64,000 nucleotides of DNA from Rhizobium sp. BG4. Its GTDB lineage: Bacteria > Pseudomonadota > Alphaproteobacteria > Rhizobiales > Rhizobiaceae. The stretch covers positions 2,533,001-2,597,000 of the forward strand of contig NZ_CP044125.1 in NCBI RefSeq assembly GCF_016864575.1, read 5' to 3'. Positions within the stretch are counted from its first letter, which is position 1; each line of letters begins with the position of its first letter. Positions 9,301 through 17,215 of this stretch are shown piece by piece. A model generated the notes under the pieces. The model was given only the letters and a program-made list of their open reading frames with translations, was not told the DNA's origin and ran no database searches. A program made the position numbers and the translations under genes.

Positions 9301-9364
9301 GAGATCCCCTCCAAAAGATAAATTATCGAGTGGATATGGTTCGGCTTTTCGCCGGTGCAAGGCT

Positions 9365-10378
9365 TCAGGCGGCAACTGCCGCTATCTCTCCGGCAAGGCG
9401 CGCTTCCGCTACGCGTGCGGCGGCCTGCAGATCGCGCGGAAGACCGGCGATCTTTTCGAGCGCGGCGATCGCTACATCGGTCGCGAGATAATCCGGCTTG
9501 TGGCCGACGCCGCGGATCTTCACCAGCTCGGAGCCGGCGATATCGCGGGCAAGACCCTGCGAATGAAGATGCTCCCAGACGATATCGTCGCTGTCTCCTG
9601 TTATGATCACCGTCGGCGCGGCAATCTCGGGGTAGCGGTGCGATTCCGCCTCAAGATAGGCGTGGAGACGTGTGAAGTCGGCGGCGTTGTTGTAGAAGGT
9701 ATCGGGGCGCAGCACGAGGGACGGGCCGGTGCTGGCGATATAGTCCGATGGCCTGAGGTTCGGGCGGAAGACGTTCAGCGTGCCCTGTTCGAGACGCCGC
9801 AGACCCATCGGCACGACGAGGGCATGATTGAACAGCCAGCCGAGAACGGGTGCCGTCGCGACGTGATAATACCAGTCGATACCGCCGGGCCATGGATGCG
9901 TCGCAGGCGCCAGAAACAACAGGCCCGCCGTCTTTTCCGGATGATGGACGCCGAAGGCGGCGGCAATGGCGCCGCCGAAGGAATGGCCGACGATGATCGC
10001 TTTCTCGATCCCGCGCTTTTCCATCAGTAGGGCGATCGCAGCGGCCTGGCCGGAAGGGATGGCGTTTTCAGGTCCGCCGCGTTCGGAATAGCCGTGGCCC
10101 GGCCGGTCGACGAAGAGCATTTCGGCGCGGCCCTGCAGCGGACGCAGGAAGGCGCCGGTCTGGTCGAGCAGATTGCCGCTGGCGCCGTGAATAAAGACGA
10201 CGGGCGGCAGATCGGCAGTCTCCGGGCGCGGGAGATGCAGCGAGTTCAGGCGATAGCCGCCGACATCGATGAGTTCACCGACGTTAGGATAGGCGCGTTC
10301 GAACTGGCGAGCCTTGTAGGAACTGTAACCGATCGCGGCGGCAATGGGGGCGAGGAGGGCGGAAACTTCGGCAAGCAT
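9365..10378 (-). CDS. Alpha/beta hydrolase, membrane-anchored
   Basis: A 337-residue alpha/beta-hydrolase-fold protein. It shows the oxyanion-hole HGASGN, the nucleophile elbow GHSFGG, and a C-terminal catalytic His in GVGHKPDY. An N-terminal hydrophobic stretch (LLAPIAAAIGYSSY) suggests a membrane anchor. Substrate is unknown; esterase, lipase or epoxide-hydrolase-like roles all fit. The start at 10378 is preferred because an alternative codon eight residues upstream adds nothing conserved. It lies downstream of a TPR gene on the same strand with about a 60-base gap. Confidence 0.85.
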   Translation of the reverse strand: MLAEVSALLAPIAAAIGYSSYKARQFERAYPNVGELIDVGGYRLNSLHLPRPETADLPPVVFIHGASGNLLDQTGAFLRPLQGRAEMLFVDRPGHGYSERGGPENAIPSGQAAAIALLMEKRGIEKAIIVGHSFGGAIAAAFGVHHPEKTAGLLFLAPATHPWPGGIDWYYHVATAPVLGWLFNHALVVPMGLRRLEQGTLNVFRPNLRPSDYIASTGPSLVLRPDTFYNNAADFTRLHAYLEAESHRYPEIAAPTVIITGDSDDIVWEHLHSQGLARDIAGSELVKIRGVGHKPDYLATDVAIAALEKIAGLPRDLQAAARVAEARLAGEIAAVAA

Positions 10379-10440
10379 GGTCGGACCGGGAAGGTGTATC
10401 ACTTATCCCTAAGATTGGGTGCGGCGCGCCGCCGTCAAGA

Positions 10441-11046
10441 TCAGGTCCGGCTGCCGGCGAGTTTTTCCGAAAGGGTGTTCACCTGCTCCTGCGCCGTGCG
10501 GTTGGCGGGGAAGACGTCGAGGAAGCGTTCCCAGGCCTTCAGCGTCAGCTGGTCGTTGCCGGTGTCGTTGAGAATCGCGGCCATGCCCGACAGCGCGCCG
10601 AAATGGCGGGGGTCGAGTTCGAGCACATGCTCGATATCGGACATCGACTTGCGATAATTGCCGGAAGCGTAGTTCAAAGTGGCGCGGCGATTCCAGCTCT
10701 CGGCATAGGTCGGCTTCAGCGCGATCGCCTCATCGAGGAAATCGAGGGCGGCGGCGCTGCGCTTGTCCTCGATCGCCTTGTCGGCCCATTGCATCAGGAG
10801 ATTGACGGTGGCGCTACCGGAATCGTTCCATTCCATGCGGATCTCCTGGGCGATGCCGTTCGCCTTCTCGGGATCACGCTCGCGCTTCAGCTGCGCATAG
10901 AGATTGTCGAGCCGTTGTTTGGGGGAGGCATTGGCATCCGGCTGCTCGACAATAACGTCCTTTTCCGCAGCGGCGGCAGGAGCGATTGGAGCGAGGAGAC
11001 CAAGGGTCAGCGGCAGGGCCGCGGAGAGCAAAGCAAAAAAGCGCAT
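10441..11046 (-). CDS. Exported TPR-repeat protein
   Basis: A 201-residue protein with a signal peptide (MRFFALLSAALPLTLGLLAP, cleaved near AAAAEK) and about three tetratricopeptide repeats between residues 75 and 180 (for example AALDFLDEAIALKPTYAE). TPR proteins scaffold protein-protein contacts; this one should act in the periplasm. No partner is evident from neighbours. The start at 11046 is fixed by the signal peptide; upstream codons in the same frame would bury it. Confidence 0.82.
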   Translation of the reverse strand: MRFFALLSAALPLTLGLLAPIAPAAAAEKDVIVEQPDANASPKQRLDNLYAQLKRERDPEKANGIAQEIRMEWNDSGSATVNLLMQWADKAIEDKRSAAALDFLDEAIALKPTYAESWNRRATLNYASGNYRKSMSDIEHVLELDPRHFGALSGMAAILNDTGNDQLTLKAWERFLDVFPANRTAQEQVNTLSEKLAGSRT

Positions 11047-11166
11047 GGCGGACAATGTAGCCCGCCAACGCACAAGATCAAAGAAAATTTGACGTGACCA
11101 CCGCAGCGACCCACCGGAAAGCATGGCAGCGGCACGAATGCCGCCCAGATGCTCCGGAACGCTAGA

Positions 11167-11292
11167 TCAGCCCTGACGAGCCTTGTAGCGCGGGTTCAGC
11201 TTGTTGATGATGTAGATGCGGCCCTTGCGGCGAACCAGACGGTTGTCACGGTGACGAGCCTTGAGCGACTTGAGCGAATTCTTGATCTTCAT
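11167..11292 (-). CDS. rpmJ: 50S ribosomal protein L36 (41-residue type)
   Basis: The 41-residue product [20 protein letters not shown]... is very basic and matches the alphaproteobacterial L36. It lacks the four zinc-binding Cys/His residues of the classic 38-residue form, so it is the zinc-independent (C-) type. It is monocistronic here, away from the ribosomal protein operons, which is usual for rhizobia. It binds 23S rRNA in the large subunit. Confidence 0.95.
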   Translation of the reverse strand: MKIKNSLKSLKARHRDNRLVRRKGRIYIINKLNPRYKARQG

Positions 11293-11447
11293 TTTTCTGA
11301 TCCGCGATCTCTGTGGGGGAATTTCACATTCGCCCGTATCTTTAAACATTCAAAAGCGCGCTCGTGGCGCGCCTTTAGGTTGGGCAGGCAGATAACCCGA
11401 TGGCATTCCTGTGTCAACCACATGAAGGCCTTTTATCCGGCAAAATC

Positions 11448-12512
11448 CTAGGTTTTCGCCGTCAGCACCGTCACGTGGCCCATCTTGCGGCCCGGCCGGG
11501 ACTCGGTCTTGCCATAGAGATGGACAAGGGCATCCTTGCGCTTCAGCCAGTCCGGAACGGTCAGGATGTCGTCGCCGATCAGGTTCTGCATCACGCAGTC
11601 CGAATGGCGCCCGGCATCGCCGAGCGGCAGGCCGCCGACAGCGCGAATGTGCTGCTCGAACTGGGAAACCACGCAGGCGGCCTCCGTCCAATGGCCGGAA
11701 TTGTGGACGCGCGGCGCCATCTCGTTGGCAACCAGGCCGCCGTCGGCGAGCACGAAGAACTCGATGCCGATGACGCCGACATAGCCGAGCGAGGAGAGAA
11801 TTTTCCCGGCAGCCTCGCGGGCGGCCTCGGCGGTGGCGTCCGAAATCGATGCCGGAATCGTCGAGGTATGGAGGATACCATTCCTGTGGACATTCTCGGC
11901 CGGATCGAAGGCAACGACGGTGCCGTCGGTCGAGCGGGCGGCAATGATCGAGACCTCACGCTCGAAGGCGACGAAGCTTTCGAGAATCAGCGGCACGCTG
12001 CCGAGCGCGGCATAGGCGCCCTCGGCGCTATCGGCCGGCGAGCGGAATACTTTCTGCCCCTTGCCGTCGTAGCCGAGGCGGCGGGTCTTGAGCACGCCCT
12101 GCCCACCGAAATCCTTGAGCGCGGCTTCCAGGTCTTCCTGGCTGTCGACGGCATGGAATTTCGCGGTCGGGATGCCGCAGTCATTGATGAAGCGCTTTTC
12201 GACCAGACGGTCCTGCGCGGCTTCCAGTGCCTTCGGCGGCGGATAGACCGGCACGCTTGCGGCGAGCGTTGCGGCGGCGGCAACGGGCACGTTCTCGAAT
12301 TCGTAGGTGACGACGTCGCAGAGCCTGGCGAGCTCGGCAAGCGCTGCCGGGTCGTCATAAGCCGCGGTGATCTGGCGGTTGGACACCTGGGCGGCCGGAG
12401 AATCGGCCTGCGGCTCCAGGATGATCGTGCGGAAATTCAGCCGGGCTGCGGCCATGGCAAGCATGCGGCCGAGCTGGCCGCCGCCAATGATGCCGATCGT
12501 CTTTGCAGTCAT
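11448..12512 (-). CDS. purK: N5-carboxyaminoimidazole ribonucleotide synthase
   Basis: A 354-residue ATP-grasp enzyme that converts AIR, ATP and bicarbonate to N5-CAIR in de novo purine synthesis. It starts [18 protein letters not shown], the standard PurK glycine motif, and has the ATP-grasp segments [13 protein letters not shown] and [13 protein letters not shown]. Its ATG overlaps the stop of purE (ATGA at 12509-12512), so translation is coupled. The order purE-purK is classical. The downstream gene rpmJ is separate. Confidence 0.97.
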   Translation of the reverse strand: MTAKTIGIIGGGQLGRMLAMAAARLNFRTIILEPQADSPAAQVSNRQITAAYDDPAALAELARLCDVVTYEFENVPVAAAATLAASVPVYPPPKALEAAQDRLVEKRFINDCGIPTAKFHAVDSQEDLEAALKDFGGQGVLKTRRLGYDGKGQKVFRSPADSAEGAYAALGSVPLILESFVAFEREVSIIAARSTDGTVVAFDPAENVHRNGILHTSTIPASISDATAEAAREAAGKILSSLGYVGVIGIEFFVLADGGLVANEMAPRVHNSGHWTEAACVVSQFEQHIRAVGGLPLGDAGRHSDCVMQNLIGDDILTVPDWLKRKDALVHLYGKTESRPGRKMGHVTVLTAKT

Positions 12513-13003
12513 CTGTCGTCCATCGGGTATTCGGCGATCGCGCCGCTCTGGCGTTCGCGCCATTCGTCGAGCCTGTCGGCGATATCTTCATCGGAAAGGG
12601 CGAGAACCGCGGCGGCGAGCAGCGCCGCATTGATGGCGCCTGCCTTGCCAATCGCCAGAGTGCCGACGGGAATGCCGCCCGGCATCTGCACGATCGAGAG
12701 AAGGCTGTCCTGGCCGGACATGGTTTTCGACTGAACCGGAACGCCGAAGACCGGGAGCGGCGTGAAGGCGGCCGTCATGCCCGGAAGGTGGGCTGCGCCA
12801 CCGGCGCCGGCGATGATCACCTTGAAGCCTTCGTCACGCGCGTTCTTGGCGAAGTTGACCATCCGATCCGGCGTGCGGTGCGCAGAGATGATGCGCGCCT
12901 CGTAGGGAATTTCGAGCGCCTCGAGCGTGTCGGCGGCGTTCTTCATGGTTTCCCAGTCGGATTGGCTGCCCATGATGATGGCAACGGGTGGTCTGTCTGT
13001 CAT
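12509..13003 (-). CDS. purE: N5-carboxyaminoimidazole ribonucleotide mutase
   Basis: A 164-residue class I PurE that moves the carboxyl group of N5-CAIR to C4 to give CAIR, the step after PurK. Family motifs [18 protein letters not shown] and [11 protein letters not shown] are intact. The ATG at 13003 is chosen; an in-frame GTG four codons upstream (13015) is closer to a GGGG ribosome site but too close for normal spacing, so the start is uncertain by four residues. It is the middle gene of a YdcH-purE-purK unit. Confidence 0.96.
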   Translation of the reverse strand: MTDRPPVAIIMGSQSDWETMKNAADTLEALEIPYEARIISAHRTPDRMVNFAKNARDEGFKVIIAGAGGAAHLPGMTAAFTPLPVFGVPVQSKTMSGQDSLLSIVQMPGGIPVGTLAIGKAGAINAALLAAAVLALSDEDIADRLDEWRERQSGAIAEYPMDDR

Positions 13004-13022
13004 CGTCAACGGCACGTCCCCT

Positions 13023-13232
13023 TCAGGCGATGATATCCGGGATAATCTGATCCTCGATCTTCGTCAGCTTGTCCTTGATCACAAGCTTCTTCTTCTTCAT
13101 GCGCTGAACGCGCAGAGCATCGCAGCCGGTTGCAATCATGGCGTTGATCGCGGCGTCATAATCCTCGTGCTCCTGCCGCAGCCGAGCTGCGATGAGCCTG
13201 ATTTCCGCCTGTTCCTGATCGGCCATTTGCAT
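13023..13232 (-). CDS. YdcH family (DUF465) small protein
   Basis: A 69-residue charged helical protein with the YdcH/DUF465 pattern: acidic N-terminal helix ([15 protein letters not shown]) followed by a basic run ([13 protein letters not shown]) and IEDQI. It probably forms an antiparallel coiled coil; the family function is unknown. It sits about 20 bases upstream of purE on the same strand and may be cotranscribed. Another YdcH gene lies 222 bases away on the opposite strand. Confidence 0.85.
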   Translation of the reverse strand: MQMADQEQAEIRLIAARLRQEHEDYDAAINAMIATGCDALRVQRMKKKKLVIKDKLTKIEDQIIPDIIA

Positions 13233-13454
13233 TCCCCATTACCGTCCTTGGACCTTGTCCGTTCTGCCGATGATTTCCGCAAGCTCCTATCACCAAATAG
13301 CGGTAACGGGAAGTTAGTGTTGATCATGAATTTGCCATCTAGGCACCACGTTTTCGCCTTCGACAAGCCTTCAAAAATATGTCACAGTCGAAAGGTTGAC
13401 GCCTAGAACTCCAGCGATGGATGGCTGGGGAAGGCAAGAGGAAGGAAGGGTCAA

Positions 13455-13628
13455 ATGACTGTTCAAGCTCATCTTGAGTCACTTGAGAAGAAGCATGGAG
13501 CTCTTGAGGAGGAGCTGCACGCGCTGATGACATCTCCCTCTAAGCGCGATGCAGACATTGCAGAGTGCAAGCGCAGAAAGCTGCGTATCAAGGACGAAAT
13601 CCAACGTCTGAAATCTTCCGTTCACTAA
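13455..13628 (+). CDS. YdcH family (DUF465) small protein
   Basis: A 57-residue product starting MTVQAHLESLEKKHGALE and ending RLKSSVH. It has the DUF465 layout: two short amphipathic helices joined around TSPSKRD, with the basic KRRKLRIKDEI segment in the second. A ribosome site (AAGGAAGG) lies about eight bases before the ATG. It is divergent from a second YdcH gene. Function of the family is unknown. Confidence 0.85.
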   Translation: MTVQAHLESLEKKHGALEEELHALMTSPSKRDADIAECKRRKLRIKDEIQRLKSSVH

Positions 13629-13729
13629 TGGAATAACTCGAGATCACCGGTCGATCACTTGCAGTCTTGAAGGACAAAAATCCAAACTTTAAATAGGTTT
13701 AGCAAGGGCCCGGTGGCTTTACAAAATCG

Positions 13730-13773
13730 TGCGTCAGTCCATTCAGTGCGGAGTTGGACTGGCGCATTTTCAT
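13730..13773 (+). terminator. Rho-independent terminator, possibly bidirectional
   Basis: Twelve-base arms at 13730-13741 and 13755-13766 pair with one G-U wobble around a 13-base loop. The plus strand then reads TTTTCATTT, and the minus strand is followed by a short T-rich run. It would end the YdcH transcript and possibly the convergent ArsR gene. Confidence 0.7.
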
Positions 13774-13787
13774 TTGTAGCGGGTGCT

Positions 13788-14048
13788 TTACGCCCAGAAC
13801 TGGTCCAGCCACAGATTGAGCCTGTCGAAGCCGCGGTTGTTGACCGCGTAGATCCGCCGCGTGCCCTCGGAGGTAACGGAGACGAGGTTCGAATCCAGAA
13901 GCGCCTTCAGGTGCTGCGAGACAGCCGGGCGGCTGATCGGAAGGGTTTCGGCGAGTTCGTTGACCGTCTTCGGCGCGCGCCTCAGCTGTTCCAGCAGGAA
14001 CCGCCGGTTCGGATCTGATATCGCGGCGAAGGGGTCGATGTTCGACAT
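13788..14048 (-). CDS. ArsR/SmtB-like winged-helix regulator
   Basis: An 86-residue helix-turn-helix protein with the ArsR-like pattern: SDPNRRFLLEQLRRAPKTVNELAE, then the recognition helix ISRPAVSQHLKALLDSNLV, then a short wing (EGTRRIYAV). No ArsR-type metal-binding cysteines are seen. Its target is not evident; it is opposite the GFA gene with about a 150-base gap, which could hold an operator. Such small regulators often control an adjacent SRPBCC gene, absent here. Confidence 0.85.
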   Translation of the reverse strand: MSNIDPFAAISDPNRRFLLEQLRRAPKTVNELAETLPISRPAVSQHLKALLDSNLVSVTSEGTRRIYAVNNRGFDRLNLWLDQFWA

Positions 14049-14197
14049 GCCGAAACGCTACGTCAAAGACCGCTTTCCGGCAAGGAAATTGTGCGGTGCA
14101 CCCAAGCTCGATTGTCTGCCGGTGAACGCCCGGATTTGCTGTAACGGCAGGCTTCGTTGTAAACCGTCAGCTCTCTTGGATGACGAGGAGATGCAGG

Positions 14198-14590
14198 ATG
14201 GATCGCTTCACCGGTGGCTGCCTCTGCGGTAATGTCCGTTTTGCCGCGACGGGAGCGCCCTACCGCGTCGGCATTTGCCATTGTCTCGATTGCCGCAAGC
14301 ATCACGGCGCCTTGTTTCATGCTTCGGCGATCTATCCTGAAGATGCGGTCGAGGTTCAAGGCGAGACGGGGAGCTATGCCGGCCGCTTCTTCTGCCCGCG
14401 CTGCGGGTCTCCGGTCTTTGGCCGTAGCGGCGATGAGGTCGAGCTGAACCTTGGTTCGCTCGACGAACCCAATCGGTTCAAGCCGACCTACGAGCTCTGG
14501 ACGATCCGCCGCGAGGCTTGGCTGCCGGCATTTCCGTGGGCCCGGAGCTATGAACGCGACCGCGACGATGCCGGTCGATCGGAAGACTAG
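14198..14590 (+). CDS. GFA family zinc protein
   Basis: A 130-residue GFA (glutathione-dependent formaldehyde-activating) family protein. The zinc ligands are visible as CLCG, CHCLDC and CPRC. Most members are not proven formaldehyde enzymes, so only the family is assigned. The start at 14198 (MDRFTGGCLCGNV) gives the typical N-terminus and follows a GAGG-type ribosome site. Its stop overlaps the convergent TauE gene. Confidence 0.88.
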   Translation: MDRFTGGCLCGNVRFAATGAPYRVGICHCLDCRKHHGALFHASAIYPEDAVEVQGETGSYAGRFFCPRCGSPVFGRSGDEVELNLGSLDEPNRFKPTYELWTIRREAWLPAFPWARSYERDRDDAGRSED

Positions 14591-15351
14591 AAACCGAGAC
14601 CTTCGCGCATGATGAGGAACGCGGCGATCATCGCCATGGCATACATGAACGGATAGAAAATCTCCGGCTTCATGCGGCGCACGCACCAGGCGCCGGCGAT
14701 CGTCGCCAGCGGTGCGAAGGGCAGGAGGGTCATCGAGGTGACCAAGTTCTTGGTGTCGAGCTGCCCGAGCGCGAAGTAGGGGATCAGCTTCACGGCATTG
14801 AGGATGGCGAAGAAGCGAACGCTGGTGCCGGTGAATTCGCGCGGCGGCAGCTTCAGCGGCAGGGCATAGATCTGGAACGGTGCGCCGCCGGCATGGGCGA
14901 CGAAGCTGCCATATCCCGACAGCGTTCCCCAGGCGCTCGCAAGGATCGGGCGCTGGCCGCGCGGCGGCACGACTTTTCCGGCGCCGGGGCCGAAATTGTT
15001 CCAGAAGTAGCGCAGGCAGAACAGCACGGTGACCGTGCCGATGACGATGCGCAGCGCATTGCCGGGAATGAGTGCGGATGTCGCCCAGCCGAGCGCGATG
15101 CCGAAGAGCGCGCCGGGAAGCATGATCTTCAGCGTCGTCCAGTCGCCATGCTGACGCCAGATGATCAGCGAGATGATGTCCATGAAAACGAGGATCGGCA
15201 ACAGGATGGCGGCCGCTTCGACCGGCGAGACGACGAGGGCGAGGAAGGGGACGCCGATCAGCGAAAGGGCATCTCCCATGCCGCCTTTCGCGAGGCCAAC
15301 GAGCAGGACAGCGGGCACTGCCGCATAAAAGAATGACAGTTCCGGCAGCAT
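14587..15351 (-). CDS. TauE/SafE-family anion permease
   Basis: A 254-residue inner-membrane protein of the TauE/SafE (sulfite exporter) family with about eight hydrophobic segments. The characteristic N-terminal VGLAKGGMGDALSLIGVPFL and the internal repeat GYGSFVAHAGGAPFQIYALP are clear. Family members move sulfite, sulfoacetate or other organosulfur anions; the substrate here is unknown. The start at 15351 precedes the first helix directly. It converges on the GFA gene. Confidence 0.88.
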   Translation of the reverse strand: MLPELSFFYAAVPAVLLVGLAKGGMGDALSLIGVPFLALVVSPVEAAAILLPILVFMDIISLIIWRQHGDWTTLKIMLPGALFGIALGWATSALIPGNALRIVIGTVTVLFCLRYFWNNFGPGAGKVVPPRGQRPILASAWGTLSGYGSFVAHAGGAPFQIYALPLKLPPREFTGTSVRFFAILNAVKLIPYFALGQLDTKNLVTSMTLLPFAPLATIAGAWCVRRMKPEIFYPFMYAMAMIAAFLIMREGLGF

Positions 15352-15458
15352 GCTTTTCAAGTCCTCCCCTTGCCAGCCCCGTCTATCGGAATTACTCACA
15401 CAAAACGAGTGCGGATTTACCGCCTGCTGGCGGAATCGGCAGAAAATGGAAAGACTTC

Positions 15459-16115
15459 ATGAGCACCGAACCGGAAAACCGCTGCCGCCTGGTCCTGATC
15501 GCGCCTGACATTGCAGACGCCGACGAGAGGGCGAAGATTGTTGGCGATGCGCTGAAAGGCGGAGACGTCGCCTCGGTGATCGTGCCGCAATACGGCCTCG
15601 ACGACGGCGTTTTCCAGAAGCACGCCGAAAAGCTGGTGCCGATCATCCAGGACGCGGGCGCGGCTGCCCTGATCGCCGGCGACAGCCGCATCGTCGGCCG
15701 CGCGAAGGCCGATGGCCTGCATCTGACCGGCCCGGCTGCCGAGATCGCAGAAGCGATCGACAAATATGCCGACAAGCTGATCGTCGGCGGTGGCAATGCC
15801 ACCGATCGCCACAATGCGCTGGAGATCGGCGAGGAACGTCCCGACTACATCTTCTTCGGCAAGCTCGACGGCGACATCAAGCCGGAAGCGCATCCGAAGA
15901 ATGTCGCGCTCGGCGAATGGTGGGCGTCGATGATCGAAATTCCCTGCATGGTGATGGGAGGAACCGATCCCGCTTCGGCGCTCGTGGTTGCCGAATCCGG
16001 CGCCGAGTTCGTAGCGTTGCGGCTTGCCGTTTTTGCCGATCCGGCACAGGCGCCGGCGATCGTTGCGCAGGTCAACGCACTTCTTGACGAAAAAGCGCCA
16101 CGGTTTGAGGATTGA
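15459..16115 (+). CDS. Thiamine phosphate synthase-like protein
   Basis: A 218-residue TIM-barrel protein of the ThiE/TenI family. Typical elements are ADGLHLTGP, GGNATDRHNALE and PDYIFFGKLDG, then MGGTDPAS near the phosphate site. ThiE joins HMP-PP to thiazole phosphate. Several canonical ThiE pyrophosphate-binding residues are changed and no other thi genes are nearby, so the enzyme activity is uncertain; a TenI-like role is possible. The ATG at 15459 was preferred to an upstream in-frame codon that would read back into the TauE promoter. Confidence 0.8.
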   Translation: MSTEPENRCRLVLIAPDIADADERAKIVGDALKGGDVASVIVPQYGLDDGVFQKHAEKLVPIIQDAGAAALIAGDSRIVGRAKADGLHLTGPAAEIAEAIDKYADKLIVGGGNATDRHNALEIGEERPDYIFFGKLDGDIKPEAHPKNVALGEWWASMIEIPCMVMGGTDPASALVVAESGAEFVALRLAVFADPAQAPAIVAQVNALLDEKAPRFED

Positions 16116-16125
16116 AGTCGCGCTT

Positions 16126-17205
16126 ATGCCGATCCGCGCCGTCCACATTCGCCGTCTGATTCTCGCCGCTGCCGCGTTTTCCGCGTCCATTCCCTATGCG
16201 GCGATGGCCCAGACGATCGACAATGTGGTGACACGGCCGGTCGGCGGCGATGCCGAACCGCTGAAGAAGGGACGCCCGCCGGAAGGCGTGCAGCCCTCGA
16301 CCGGTCTCGGCGTTCTCGACCGCATGGGCGCGAAACTTCCCGACCTGCCGCCGGAGAAGGACTACAAGGGGCCGGTCGATGATGCCTATGGCGCCTATCA
16401 GCGCGGCTATTATCTGACGGCGATGCAGCTTGCACTGCCGCGCGCCCAGCTTGGCGATCCCGCCGCACAGACGCTGGTTGCCGAAATTCAGTATGCCGGT
16501 CTCGGTGTGCGCCGCGATCCGAAGAGCTCTGCTTTCTGGTACGGCAAGGCAGCCGAAGGCGGCGATGGCGCGGCGATGTTCAAATATGCGCTGATGCTGA
16601 TGGCCGGCGAAGTCGTGCCGCGCGACAAGGCCAAGGCCGACGAATACATGAAGAAATCGGCTGATGCCGGCAATTCTTCCGCGCAGTTCAACTGGGGCCA
16701 GATCCTCACCTCCGACCATCCCGGCCAGGACGGACTGAAGCTCGCGCTGCCCTATTACGAGAAGTCGGCGGAGCAGGGCATTGCCGATGCGCAATATGCG
16801 GTAGCTGAACTCTATTCGACAATGCCCGATCTTCCGGAAGAGAAGCGCCGTCTTGCGCGGCCCTGGATGGCGCGTGCTGCCCATGCCGGTTTCGATACCG
16901 CGCAGGTCGATCTCGCCGTCTGGATGGTCAATGGCCAGAACGGCCCGCGTGACTTCGTGCACGGTTTCCAGTGGATGCAGCTTGCCGCCAACCGCGGCAA
17001 CGTGGTGGCGCAGAACAAGCTCGCGCATCTCTACATCTACGCGCTCGGCACCAAGCCCGATCCGATCGAGGCGGCCAAATGGTATGTGCTGTCACGCCGG
17101 GCCGGCCTGCCCGATCCTGAGCTCGAGGATTTCTTCCTGGGGATCGAGGACGATCAGCAGAAGGCGGCCATCGACCGGGCGAACAAGTTCCGCCGCCTTC
17201 CGTAG
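16126..17205 (+). CDS. Exported Sel1-repeat protein
   Basis: A 359-residue protein with a signal peptide (LILAAAAFSASIPYAAMAQ) and six or so Sel1-like repeats from about residue 85 onward (for example AFWYGKAAEGGDGAAMFKYA and KWYVLSRRAGLPD). Sel1 proteins are helical adaptors; rhizobial relatives such as ExoR regulate exopolysaccharide and motility, but ExoR is shorter and this is not claimed to be ExoR. It begins ten bases after the ThiE-like stop, suggesting cotranscription. Confidence 0.85.
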   Translation: MPIRAVHIRRLILAAAAFSASIPYAAMAQTIDNVVTRPVGGDAEPLKKGRPPEGVQPSTGLGVLDRMGAKLPDLPPEKDYKGPVDDAYGAYQRGYYLTAMQLALPRAQLGDPAAQTLVAEIQYAGLGVRRDPKSSAFWYGKAAEGGDGAAMFKYALMLMAGEVVPRDKAKADEYMKKSADAGNSSAQFNWGQILTSDHPGQDGLKLALPYYEKSAEQGIADAQYAVAELYSTMPDLPEEKRRLARPWMARAAHAGFDTAQVDLAVWMVNGQNGPRDFVHGFQWMQLAANRGNVVAQNKLAHLYIYALGTKPDPIEAAKWYVLSRRAGLPDPELEDFFLGIEDDQQKAAIDRANKFRRLP

Positions 17206-17215
17206 GCTTTAAGTC

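Noticed and set aside
11129..11144. Hairpin near the end of rpmJ as a terminator
   Set aside because: A six-base stem with a CGAA loop exists, but no T run follows on either strand.
11167..11292. Truncated ribosomal gene
   Set aside because: The 41-residue L36 is the normal full length for the zinc-independent type in this group.
16126..17205. ExoR
   Set aside because: It has Sel1 repeats and a signal peptide, but is about 90 residues longer than ExoR and lies beside a ThiE-like gene; the evidence is not enough for the name.
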